Shown: positions 11,785 to 23,424 of the stretch, piece by piece
How the letters are laid out: each line of letters begins with the position of its first letter
How positions within the stretch are numbered: position 1 is the stretch's first letter
DNA from: Chlamydoabsidia padenii
Lineage: Eukaryota; Mucoromycota; Mucoromycetes; Mucorales; Cunninghamellaceae
Direction: 5' to 3'
NCBI GenBank assembly: GCA_025330725.1
Contig: JAIWND010000004.1
Span: 434,001 to 498,000 of the forward strand
DNA length: 64,000 bases
The notes under the pieces: model-generated
Database searches by the model: none
Seen by the model: the letters and a program-made list of their open reading frames with translations, nothing else
Told to the model about the DNA's origin: nothing
Program-made: the position numbers and the translations under genes

Positions 11785-13271
11785 TCTCAATGAAGCGGCA
11801 TGATGACTAACAACTATTTTTTACCTCCTTTATAGAAATTCAATGAACTATTACTAGTGGCATATCGTGAATTTGGAAACATCACTGACGAAAAAGTCCG
11901 GGAATTGCGACAGACACATCAGCTCAAGGTGGTGGCGGGTATCGAATCTTTCACCAAACGATCAGCCATTCGCAACATTGACAACACAGCAGGTTTAACC
12001 AAAGACGAGCTCGGCGTGGTTTATGACAAGTTTTATAATGTCCTATATTACAAACAACAACATCGACCTGAACATGTGGATACATCCTCTAGCACAAACG
12101 CATCTCGAATGGATCTGACCGCATTTGGTACCTTCCTTGGATCCTTGGCAAACTGGGCGAAACTACATGGGTACGATTATGAACCTGAACGGGAAAGACA
12201 ACTCAAAGTGGGCAAATTATTCTTGGAGCGACTCTTTGATATGTTTGATGTATCACATGCAGGAACTATCAGTCTTCAGGTAATCATTCATGCAAAAACC
12301 ATCGTCAGTCTAAACTCTAACCATGATTCTTTATTATTTGGATATAGGATGCTATTGTCGGTGTTGCATCAATTGTTAAAGGTGATTTGAATGATCAGAT
12401 CAAGTTATTCTTTGATATTCATGATGTGGATAACGATGGACTATTGAATCGGGACGAAGTACTGGAACTCTCTGAAACACTGCTATGGATATTCCGGGAT
12501 ATATCAGATGAAGATCACCTTAACTCGGTGTCGACCTTCTTGCATCATGCATACGAATACTCAGAACCCAAGGAATCAGTCCCTGCAGGATCATCGGAGA
12601 CATACTTATCCAAGGAGTCACTCAGGTATGTTAGAATTACAAAAACAAGGGGGGGGGGGGAGAAATGAAATGTGATATTAACAGTAAAGGGATTAATGTT
12701 GTATTTTATTAGAATGATTGTTTTGGCGGACGAAATATTGGAAGATTTCTTTGATCACGGGTTTGCTCAGTCCTTCCAATTGGTGGAAAAGGTGGTGGAA
12801 AAACAACGCAGTCTGGGTCGTGAAATCTTCAATAGTCTATTAGCTACTGGTACCAAATTTGCCAATGGAATGTCTCAAGTGTCGTCACCTAAGATACCGG
12901 ATGGTCCCTCTCCTTCTGCCAAGTCTTTGGTCTCCACATCAAGTAGTCAACCTTCCATATCTTCTTCTTTGACGAATGATGATGACGACGATAGTTTTGC
13001 AGCCAAAGACAAATCTCTTATTGGATCTGATGGTAGCAAAAACAAAACATTGACTACCGACTCTACTTTGGCGGGTGATGATCTCCTCGAAAATTCAACT
13101 GCTGCCGCTGATGCTGATGAAGATAACGACGATATCAAGGACAAGGAAAACTTATTTGGACTGGATGATGATGATGACGATGATGATGATGACGAAGAAG
13201 CTGGTGGCGATGATGTATTGGAAGAAGTTGAAAAATTGCTTCAACAATATAACGATGGTGATGAAGTATAG
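8749..13271 (+). CDS. GRAM-TBC-EF-hand Rab GTPase-activating protein (Gyp2/Mdr1, TBC1D8/9 type)
   Basis: Fourteen exons: 8749-8912, 8981-9099, 9155-9244, 9303-9404, 9466-9674, 9764-10326, 10401-10645, 10713-10926, 10997-11134, 11211-11512, 11577-11716, 11836-12279, 12348-12625, 12713-13271; 1188 residues. Domains in order are a GRAM repeat (~158-230; [15 protein letters not shown]), a second GRAM (~320-440), TBC (~500-740) and an EF-hand pair (~895-950; DxDxDG in [13 protein letters not shown]), ending in an acidic Asp-rich tail. The TBC carries IEKDLNR (Arg finger) and GYCQ (Gln finger), so GAP activity toward a Rab is expected. The intron after 11134 must use a GC donor (CAT|GCAAGT) to keep [13 protein letters not shown] in frame. 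A T60 run fills the intron after 11716. A 4-codon upstream ORF abuts the start. The RhoGEF gene follows 350 bp downstream on the same strand. Confidence 0.92.
11722..11781 (+). repeat. T60 homopolymer inside an intron
   Basis: Sixty T residues start directly after the donor GTAAG of the TBC-gene intron 11717-11835. Tract length may be an assembly estimate. Confidence 0.9.
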
Positions 13272-13543
13272 ATTCCCCTTCCCCTCCTTCCCATTTATGT
13301 CTTCACTTGATAACTATTGGTACACATATTCATTTACCTTATCCTACATACTATCTCATCATTGTTATTTATTCTCTTGTCATCTCCTTCTTTAACTTAC
13401 CCTATATGATCTACAACAATAAACAAACTTTAATGAAAAAAATCTTGATTTGGGGATTGGCTGAGTCAAAAACAGCCTATTTTAAATGTCGGGGTTTCCT
13501 TTTTTTTTTTTTTTTTTTTTTTTTTAATTCTGTCCTTCTTCCT

Positions 13544-13579
<36 letters not shown>

Positions 13580-13621
13580 CTTTCTGCCAATACATTACCA
13601 CTCTTCTTCTTCTTCCTCAAG

Positions 13622-16600
13622 ATGGTGCCTAATGCGTCTTGTTACCAAACCACCAATAGTAATGGAAGGGCCAGTGACAATGATAGCAATGGGTCTTTAC
13701 CAATATGGGATCCTCATTACACCTCGTCGTCATTACCTTCGCGTTCCCATTCACACGCTATTCGGAATGCAACCTTATCCAACCATCGACCACATTGGGA
13801 AGCTATTCATACCCGGAGTCACCACCACTCCCTTACTCACTCTCCCAACAAGATAAGAAACAGTTTACCGACAACACGACCATGGAATCCTTTCCCTTGT
13901 TTATTATCTGTGGTGTCTCAAGAATTTAAGCAACGAATGGTACTCAATGATCGGCTCAAGAACAGTATTGAATATAAAAATGCCTTTGATGGTCAACAAG
14001 CTGTGGTAAGTAACCCTTGTATTACTAACTTATTGAAAAACCTCTTGACTCATTTTATATCTATGCATAGGACAAATTGATGATTATTCTTAATACCAAC
14101 AATCGACGGATGGCATTAAAGGTGGGTCGGGCTTTGGGACATCAAGGTTACTTTCACGACGTTTTATATGAAAACATTTTATTGGATTCTACAACAGACA
14201 TTTATCAATTTAAAGATATTCTTTTTTACAACCATGTCGACTCACCACCACCACCACCACCACCAGTAAATGATAATAGCAGTAATGACGGCACGACTTG
14301 GACAACAACAACAACAGATAGTAGCAGTATCAGTAATTATTCAACAGCTACGGATGAACGAACGACTATTGCCACAACAACAAACACTACACTGGATGAT
14401 GATGATGATGTTACCCCAATGACTCCTGCATTTTTTGTAAACGGCGTATTTACACCATTGACCCACTGCTATGCACCATCTTGTAACGATACACAACCTT
14501 GCTATAGTCCATCATGCCCCAAGCGACAACAAACAACTAGATTTCAGCAAACCAGTATTGATTCAAGGTCATCATCACATACTTATTTGCGCCATCGTGA
14601 ACATACGTCTTGGGCGGAAATGACTTCGAAACAGGTTTTGAACTCTGTCTCAACATTGGAACGGAAACGTCAAGAAGCTATTTGTGAATTGATCTATACC
14701 GAGATCAACTTTGTAATGGATTTGGATTATGTGGACAAGGTAACCCTTCTCAACAGAAATAAATAACATCCTCCTCCCTCTTCTAATCTTGTTTTATTTA
14801 TTTTACTTAGATGTGGATTGGACCGCTATTGTCCGAAGATATCATACCCTATGCAAGGCGACAACAATTTGTGGATACTGTATTCTCAAACATACTCAAA
14901 ATTCATCAAGTACATGCTCGACTGGCGAAGAAACTCCGAAAACGACAAACTGAACATCCTATTGTAGCCGAAATTGGGGATATTCTTTTCAAGTATGTCG
15001 ATGATTTTGACCTAATCATTGAATATGGTGCCAAACAACATGAAGCCAAGTTTGTTTATGAAAAGGAACGCTACCTGAATGCTAAATTTGATGCTTTTGC
15101 CGAAGTAAGTTTTTGGCTGCGGATCACTCGACTCTTTTTTTTTTTTTTTTTTTACTAACCTTAATTTTTTTTTTTTTTTAATTGCAGTACACCGAAAGAC
15201 ATCCTTCGTCACACAAACTCGAACTGAATGGTTATTTGACGAAACCTACTACCAGGCTTGGACAGTATCCTCTTTTGATTGGTGGTATCCTCAAACGAAC
15301 AGCACAAGAACATTCTGATCATGACATACTCTCAAAGGTGATGGTCACTATTAAAGGATTCCTGGATAAAGTCAACGTTGAAGCTGGGAATGCCAAGAAT
15401 TGCTTTGATCTGTCTAATATCCATCATCATTTGTCATTCAAGCGAAAATCGGATAGACTGGTAAGGAATGCGGATTATTGTTTAATAAAACTCATTCTTT
15501 TTCTACTACCATCATCATATAGGACTTGAAACTATTGGAACCAGGCAGGCGGATCGTACGCGAAGGGCTCCTACACAAAAAACCAACTTTGGACTCGACT
15601 GATTATCAAGTAATCCTATTCGATCATTATCTGGTGGTGGCCAAGGTCAAATGGATTTGTGCAGAAAAACACTATCTTGTGGTTCGAAGGGTAAGTCAAA
15701 TTAAAAAGAGAAAAAAAAAAAAAAAAAAAAGGCGGGGGAGAGGAGGATTGGACCAGATTATTCACTGATTCTTTTGTCTTTATTATCATGCATTAATTAG
15801 CCTTTGGCGATACCATTCCTGGCCGTGTCTATACCTTCTTTTATACCAACACCACAACGAACCGGAAGTCTACTGATATCAACTCGTCACAGCTACCAAC
15901 AGCAAAGAAAAGGATCAACAGCAAAAGACATGGATACAACGAACATGGCACTATCTATCGGCAATAATCATAAACAAGGTCATCCTATCCTATTCGAACA
16001 CATGGGCAGGAAAAAACACGGTGATTCGAGTTACATCCTCTTCGCAGCATCGCAGGCTTCAAGGAAACCATGGATTGATCAGATTCATCAATTACAAACC
16101 TCCAACAACTCTCTTACCTCAGTGTTTAAAATTCAATCTGCAGTCAAGCCCGGTCAATTCAAACGTGGAAAAGTCAATCACGTTGCCTCTTTCCGTAAGT
16201 TGACTCATTATCATGATGATTACTAACTATTATTGTGTGTTTATATAGAAAACAATCAACTACTTGTATTTGCTATGGATGATGGCGTCTACGCTGGTAA
16301 AAACGACCCTGGCGCCACAGTACACAAGGTCCTACATCTGGATCATGTCTCTCATATTCAAGTTATCGAAGAATTTCAAATGCTCCTGGTATTGGCGGAC
16401 AAGACTCTTTGGCAATATGTTTTGACGGATGTGATGAATGGGAAACTCGACAACAATAATACAGAACAACCTCTTGGCAAACGAATTCAGAACAATGTCC
16501 CCTTCTTCCATGTCGGTGTATGTCTACAACGAACCTTGGTATGTGTACCCAAAGTATCTCCTCTCAAATCTATTATTACCATGCTGGAGCCTTGTAAACC

Positions 16601-17520
16601 TCAGGCAATGGCGGGCAAGAAAACAACAACATTACTGAAACGTCTAGTGCCTACCAGTAGCTCACCCTCATCTTCGACCGACATTTATCTGAAAAAATTC
16701 AAGGAATGCTATATACCATGCGAAGCCTGGGCTGTAGAACTGTCAAACACCAAATTATGGATCACTGGTCATCGTGGAATCATGCTTGTTGATATGCAGC
16801 GCACGGACCGCACACAACGTAAGTGGATTATCATAAAAGGAAATAGGCAGTGGGGGGGATTACTCACATGATTCCTTCTTGATTTAGCGATGCTTGATCC
16901 CAACGATGAACTTTTAACGTTTGTCACTGATCGTGAAAAACAAGAATCTAGCCTGAAGATACATTTACCTGTCAAACGTATTTCGGTTTTTAGAACACCC
17001 ACTAATGATTATCTGGTCTGCTACGATGGTAAGAAAAGGAAAAGGCATCTATTATTTGCCTTTTTTTATTGACACTAACCATCTTATTGTTTGGTATAGA
17101 ATATGCATTTTATGTCAATGCAAAAGGAAATCGTACTCAAAAGGATTTCTTGATCGAATGGGAAGGTTGTTCTGAATCTTATGCCTTGGCTTGGCCCTAT
17201 GTAATTGCTTTTGATTCCTCATTTATTGAAATCAGAAATGCTACCACGGTATGGTTTTACATTGCCATATACATTTCATGATGCTAACGTTTTTTTTTTT
17301 TTTTTTTTTTTTTTTTTTGTTTGGCTATCCATAGGGTCAATTGGAACAAGTCATACGTGGGGATCAAATACGATGTCTACAACATAAACCCGGTGATACC
17401 ATATATGGGGTGATGACTGATCCAACCCAACCTAACGATGAATATGTATTCAAACTAAATTTATTACCTCCACCTTCTGTCAAGATGTCAATGATATCAT
17501 CTTCTACGGCTTTTGTATAG
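13622..17520 (+). CDS. Rho guanine nucleotide exchange factor, DEP-DH-PH-CNH (Rom1/Rom2 type)
   Basis: Ten exons: 13622-14005, 14071-14739, 14811-15104, 15188-15460, 15523-15690, 15801-16194, 16249-16818, 16888-17028, 17100-17248, 17335-17520; 1075 residues. DEP domain at ~85-200 (SQEFKQRMVLNDRLKNSIEYKNAF-type start, VGRALGHQGYFHDVLYE), then a Ser/Thr/Pro-rich linker. The DH domain spans ~335-540 (RQEAICELIYTEINFVMDL; IGGILKRT in the catalytic helix), followed by PH ~545-720 and CNH ~725-1075. In yeast this architecture activates Rho1 for cell-wall synthesis and polarity. The start ATG follows poly-T tracts; in the first exon the other two frames are also open, but only this one continues into the DEP domain. 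The stop is TAG. Confidence 0.92.
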
Positions 17521-18178
17521 ACGGATACCTCATTACTATTATACTACCCTCCTTATAGCTATAGCCCACACTCTCTCCCCCCCCCTGTATTATTTTGTAT
17601 ACTTTACTTGTTATTTTCATCTCATACATACTTATATCTATTATAATCATATTAATAAATAAACTACTCTTTTAATGTAATCCATTACAAAGTTGGGAAG
17701 GCGGCATTTGAACATTTTTGTCTGCATAAATTTCAAAATTTGAATTCCCGATTCCGGTTGTGTTAGGTGAAAAAGAACACCCATTCATCTCTAGACTTGT
17801 CAGTTGATCAAATTTGAAAAGACCACTATCAAACCAATTGCTCATACCCTTGTGCTAGTCAGGACAAAATGAAGACAGATGCGGGTTGATGAATGAGCTC
17901 CATCTTCAAAACCAACGTAAAGGGAAAAAAAGATAAACCCCGCCGCCCAGTGATCTCCAGTGATGTTGATATATGCAAGTAGTCAGTACCACATTTACGC
18001 ATTTTTATTTTTGTCATTACATATAAACTTCAGGCTGGCTGATGCATAACCTTTTATAATAATAAGACAAAAATATAGTTTATTTGAAAGTGGGAATAAT
18101 ATAAAGGCTCTATCTAGTTAATACTATGCTAAATCCAGAGAATGAGGGCTGTAAAATTGTTGGATCACGATGTTGGAG
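17521..18178. other. convergent 3' spacer
   Basis: Lies between two convergent GEF genes. It contains AATAAA-like signals near 17655-17662 for the plus-strand gene, a GCGGCATTTGAAC motif at 17701-17713 and a TTTGAA-rich patch to 17815. No coding segment was recognised. Confidence 0.4.
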
Positions 18179-20293
18179 TCACCGTTTGAGTGCAAACTGA
18201 TTTATTTGATCAGTCAGTTCACTAATAAAAGAAAGTTAAGCGTATGATCATTGTATATAAGTATGTGAATATACTTTACCTTGTGCGACGTTGCCAGTAT
18301 TCCTTCTCCTGCTGTATTTTTTCCAGTTTTCGTTGTAACAGGGTGTTGGCGTCCAAGTGGGAGCTGATAGCGTTTGATCCAGTCGAGGCATTGACTTGTT
18401 GCTGCTGTTGGTGATATTTTTGTCGATAGGCATTTACAAGGGTAGATATTTCAACTATTTCTGTGTTGAGTTTCTATTGAAAGCAAAAAGAGGATGAGTC
18501 TATTACATTCCGAATGATCTTTTGTATTGTCTCTTTCCAACTTACGTTGAAGAAGTTTGATGTTTCATCCATAGTTTCACGGTATACTTTAGTGAGCATA
18601 CTGGTGTCTGTGGGATCCCTCTATATTATTTAAAGAAAAAAATATTAGTCAACGATGTACATTGATGGGGGGAGGGAGGTTTACAACTTACCGGAGCTAA
18701 AAGGTTAACTACTTGATTGACTTCATTCCCTAGTATCCCTTGTTTATCCATGATGATTTGCAATCTTGGGCCAAACTGAGATGAGCAACTATCCAATGTA
18801 GCTGCGATATGATCGAATATAAGTTGTTTTTCCATTGCTGTCATCACCATAGGATTCGATAATGTAGTCATAGGTGTCGGGATTTTTGTTGATGATGGCC
18901 GTTGTTGTTCATGGTGGTGGTCATCGGTGGCGAATGTATGACGTGACAAAAGAGATCTGTGTGTATGACTCTTTTGATTAGTCGTCAAGTCTGACATTAT
19001 TTTGCAAGCAATTTCACCATCGGTTTGATCTCTTGAGAGGTAGTTTTTCAACAAAGGTATCATTTCACCATTTGTCAGTCGTGGTGAAGGTCCGTATGCC
19101 TAAAACAATCACACACACAAAGAGAGTAGTCAGATGATGTTAAAATTTCAGTAAACAGTCTTACCTTGGGTTGATCATATACGTCCTCCAAGCTGATAGA
19201 GCTAAGGGAGCTTCGACTGGTGTGTGTTGAGAAGATACTAGTGAAGCTGGATGATCGAGAGGATAAATTAACCAGCTTTCTATCATATATATCAGTAGCT
19301 TGTTGAGAAGTGTTGGACAATACAGATGAGCTGACGGAAGGTGGGCTAGAATGATGAGGGGATCCTGGTGCAAGAGGGTCCGAAGTATACCGAGATCTTT
19401 GTTGCTGCCGTTGCTGACCTTTTCCATTTGATATATCGATACCAGTTATGTCTTGATACATTGCATCCAGTTTTTCGACCAATTGTTGTTTTTCATGTGA
19501 ATCAATAGTCGCTGGATAAGAAGTTAGATCGTCGGAATAGAATGCGTTACCTGCCAAGATACATCCATAAAAAGAAGTTAGTACATAAAAGAGTAAGATC
19601 AGCCAAGTCCGCAAACTCTTAGTACGTTGAATACAGTAATTAACTTACCATTCCGGTAATATACTGGCTGTTTTGATGAAACAGTGGACGGAGGAGACAG
19701 TACAGATTGTTGCATCATAGCAAAAGGATCAACAATGGACGTTGATGGTATTCCTGGCTTTGGTGTGTTTTGATATAATGGTGAGAGAGATTGCTGCTTC
19801 TGGGTTGACAAGTTTGATGACTTAGTGTCCATCTCTGTTGTGATTGATGTTGAAGCCTTCATGTCGACCTTGAAAAAAGAGGCGTCATAGCTTAGTTTTC
19901 TTCGTCGAACCGAGGTGCCTTTTGTTGGACCATTAGAATCATTTGACATGCTTAAAGCACAAGATCGTCTTTGCCATATTGCTGTATCAATGTTTTCAGA
20001 TATTTGTTGTTGAGATGGTGTAGATCTGGAGGGTTTTAATGCCAGGTATGTTGTTGATGATGATGCCGATGATGATAATGATGATGATAATGATGATGAT
20101 GAGAACGGTGATTGAGATCGAGATCTACTAAATAGTCTACTGATGTTGGATATACTGGTCGAGCGTGTCTTGTTGGTTCGTGAGCGTGATCGAGGTCGAG
20201 AAAGAATAGGTCGTTGAGCATCCTGTTCTTCAATACTTTCATGCATTAATCTATAGGTGGGTGAGCAGCGTAGATCTCGTTCGCATTTGATTA

Positions 20294-20378
<85 letters not shown>

Positions 20379-22657
20379 TTTAGTGAGAAGATAAACTTTT
20401 GACGATTTCCATTTACCATTGTTCCAAAAAACCGTAGAAAAGTCCACTTGTTGATCATCAGGTCGAACGGTTTGTTGACTACATGTCATAGCAATTTTAG
20501 TTCGAATCTTGAGTTTCAATCCCTGAGAATCTGGTTGTATGAGAGCCACTATCCAAGGTGAGGATCGACTTGAGTTTAACAAGCGAGTAAAATCGACTGC
20601 TTTGCTGTTTCCCAATAGTATTGCTGTCACCTTGTTCTAAAAAATATATAGATTAGCATACTATTACCATTGTCACTGTCATGTTTACCTTGAGTTCCAC
20701 TTTAGTGTATGTGTCATAGTCATAGACATTGCTGTACACATTGAAGCCATTCCACAAGCGATGATAAGTAGTATCTTGATCCCCATGCTGTCGTTTGGCC
20801 GCCCGAGTTTCGTAAAATGTATCCACAAAAGAATCCTTTTCTTGTATATAAGCATCCAGTCGTGAAGAGTTGCAGGCAAAGATACGGGCGCCCTTTTGAA
20901 AGTACTTTTCATACCCAGTTTCTGGGACACTATCTTGAAAGTCAGAGGAAGCACGAATCATGATGGAGTCAGGAATATCTATACAAAATAGATCAAATAA
21001 AGCGCTAGTTATAAAAGAGTGATGACAGTGTTTATCTTTATATGGTATTACCTGAGGGTCCGTGGTATATATCAATGTGTTCAAGATCCATCCATCCACA
21101 GAATTTAAAGTCAAGTCCTTTTTTCTTCTTGGGTACCAAATGAGTCAAAGGAGAAGAGCCGGGGATCGTACGATCATCACCACAAATATTTGCCCCTTTT
21201 GCATGAGAAGATCGACTGGCCACCATGATTTTGTCACAGAATAAAAACAGAGTGACATGCCGAGATAGTTTCCCCGTGATTTGATTGATTTCAACTGCAT
21301 CCAAATGAGTAACCAGAGAGCGATTTTGATTAATAAGATGACACTATATAAAATCATATTAGTTTTGCAGTTTTATTATTATTATTATTTTATTTTTTTT
21401 GTACTTACAGGTGCTTTTCGAATAGACAGATACAAATCATGAGACTTGGTGGCGAGTATGGTAGGTATATCGTCACGTACAGAGGCAATAGTGTTGATTC
21501 GGTTGAAGGCATCAGTAAGCTTGTCAAAATCAGGGTGGTCCTTGTATGTATAATTGCGAATATCTTTGATGAGTAAAGTGTAAGCAGTGATTCGTTTCCA
21601 AGGTTGGTCCAATAAATCCTTCAACAAGAGTTTTTCAAACACAGGGTTGGTGATTGCCTTGATAATGAAGCTTCGGTATTGTTGGTTTTTTTGGTATTCA
21701 GTCGAGTGGAGCTCATGAGCATTATTCACTTTTAGCAAATACCGCCGATACCGTTCCATTTTACCCATCTATTAATATCAAGTTGGTAAGAATTCTTATT
21801 TTTAAGATAGGAGGTAGACTTACATAAGTTGAGCAAACAGTGGCAAAATCACTTTTGTGAGAAGATAGAGCCTTCATAAAGTGTTGATGTAGTTCCAAGA
21901 TGTGTTCCAAGTTGAGAAAGATGTTGGTGCACATGTATTGTTTTAGTATAGGACGCTTGTCTTGAGCACAGGAGAGTTTCAATGGCTTGACGATCGTGTT
22001 CACCAGTGCCTGTAGTTTGCAAATGTAGTTTTTTTCTGTCGATAAGAATTCATCAATGGCATCATTCAGTTGTTGTTCATTATGTTTATACTATATCAAA
22101 AAAGAAGAATGCAAGTTAGAAAGACAATATAAGGTATACGAATCAAAGTATGGATTACCTTGTGTTCAAGAGACGTTTTGTTACTGTTTGTGTAAGCACC
22201 ATTATTGGAGAAGGTAGAGTCAGAGGTGCTAAGGTGTTTTCCAAGAATATCGACCAGCTGTTGTGTTGGAATGCCATTGTCTAATTACAAAAGTGAAAGA
22301 AGTGAGAAAGAAACATGGCGGGGAAGCGACTTTAGAAAAATGTAAAATTGAATTACCGCTATGGGTCGGGATTACAATATCGATTGTCTGAGCCTACAAC
22401 CACAAAAAAAGGGGGGGGGATCAGTATGATGGAGGGTATGGATGTTCATTAGAACACATACTAATGGTTGCGAGAATAACGCCTTTTTTTCATTCAAACG
22501 ATGTTTTTCTATACTCAAGGCATAGCCAGAAGTGTACCCAAGATTGTCTAATAAAACGTCAATAGTCTATTCGCGCCAACAAATGAGGAAAAAAGAGAGC
22601 AGTCAATGATGATTTTGATTCTATCACATTAATCATTATTACTTGCAAACCAGGCAT
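18179..22657 (-). CDS. second DH-PH Rho guanine nucleotide exchange factor with Ser-rich C-terminus
   Basis: Fifteen exons: 22643-22657, 22462-22566, 22357-22393, 22159-22280, 21824-22090, 21409-21768, 21052-21343, 20689-20978, 20417-20636, 19649-20293, 19165-19550, 18692-19099, 18546-18620, 18280-18473, 18179-18221; 1152 residues. The DH-like domain (~95-305) begins DAIDEFLSTEKNYICKLQALV and includes QPWKRITAYTLLIKDI. A PH-like part follows (VTLFLFCDKIMVASR, FKFCGWMDLEHIDI). The C-terminal half is Ser-rich with RSRSRS/RSSS clusters and a final coiled coil. The layout recalls Bud3-like GEFs, but that subfamily is a guess. The first exon is only 15 nt. A51 next to (GA)15 (20296-20376) is the pyrimidine tract of one intron on the coding strand. 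Confidence 0.82.
20296..20376 (-). repeat. (TC)n T51 tract before an intron acceptor
   Basis: On the plus strand A51 (20296-20346) is followed by (GA)15 (20347-20376). On the gene strand this is a very long polypyrimidine tract ending at the AG acceptor at 20295-20294. Confidence 0.85.
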
Positions 22658-23068
22658 GTGGACATCTAAAACAAAAAGAAGGAAAGAAAGAAAGAAAGGG
22701 AAAAAGAAGGAATGTATCTTCTATCGATCATGCATTCATTGTTTGTTTTTCTTTTTCTTTTTCTCGAATCCCTTCACAATGTGGCGAATCTAAATCAAAG
22801 CGACCGTGAGTAGAAGTGAAATAAATCCATTCATGCTCTTTTAATTTGTGTCACCACTTTGCTACTTTTTTTTTTCTTCCGGCAACTTGCCGAAATACCC
22901 AACCCCTGGCATAAAAAAAGGTCGGCGTTTAAAATACTAGGGTCGCCTCCTTTTTTCTGCATGAATCAGGTCCAAGGTGCTAAAACAACAATATATATAT
23001 GCGATTTTCATGTGTCCATCATCCTAATTACTTTTTCCCCCCTATTTACATTAATACTCATTAGTCCA
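22658..23068. other. divergent spacer with promoter motif
   Basis: Contains purine-rich AAAG repeats (22680-22705), the start region of the minus-strand GEF gene and a GGCGTTTAAAATA element at 22923-22935 pointing at the small plus-strand frame at 23069. Confidence 0.4.
22923..22935 (+). promoter_or_regulatory. recurring element, GGCGTTTAAAA variant
   Basis: GGCGTTTAAAATA about 145 bp before the ATG at 23069. Same family as the motif at 3143, 55222 and 57279. Confidence 0.35.
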
Positions 23069-23149
23069 ATGACAGTTCTACAAAAGGCAACCAAGGCTGG
23101 GGATGTGTTATTTTCCACTCGGAACCATACCGAGAATACGGTTACCTAA
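23069..23149 (+). CDS. possible very short protein (26 aa), unproven
   Basis: MTVLQKATKAGDV ... followed by TAA. It lies behind a promoter-like motif and a pyrimidine-rich stretch ending in TTAG at 23061-23064, so it may instead be the second exon of a spliced frame (ATG AAT CAG at 22962-22970 joined after TTAG would give a different 30-odd residue peptide). No domain; listed because of the context only. Confidence 0.2.
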   Translation: MTVLQKATKAGDVLFSTRNHTENTVT

Positions 23150-23424
23150 TCTGATAATACCCCTACACTTTTTTGTACTATTGTATTCTTTTCAAGAATC
23201 AGGCAAATGTTGATATAATACTGTTTATTATGTATTGTTAAAATGGTAACATATAAAAGATAAACTAGATGTATGTATGATGATATGAAGAATGGGATAA
23301 TTATAGTACAAAGTAAATGTGATTAAGATGAATATATATGTATACTACAGTATTAATAATTCAGAAGAGTTCGAGGGAAAGGGGAGATGCAAACTATAGT
23401 AAGATGATAGGGGATCGAGGGATA

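Noticed and set aside
13307..13621. Extension of the Rom2-type gene upstream of 13622 through the poly-T region.
   Set aside because: The frame is open only because of homopolymer TTT codons and passes through the 3' flank of the TBC gene; the ATG at 13622 is the sensible start.
22680..22710. A purine-rich AAAG run considered as a regulatory site.
   Set aside because: Simple-sequence DNA, common in all spacers here.
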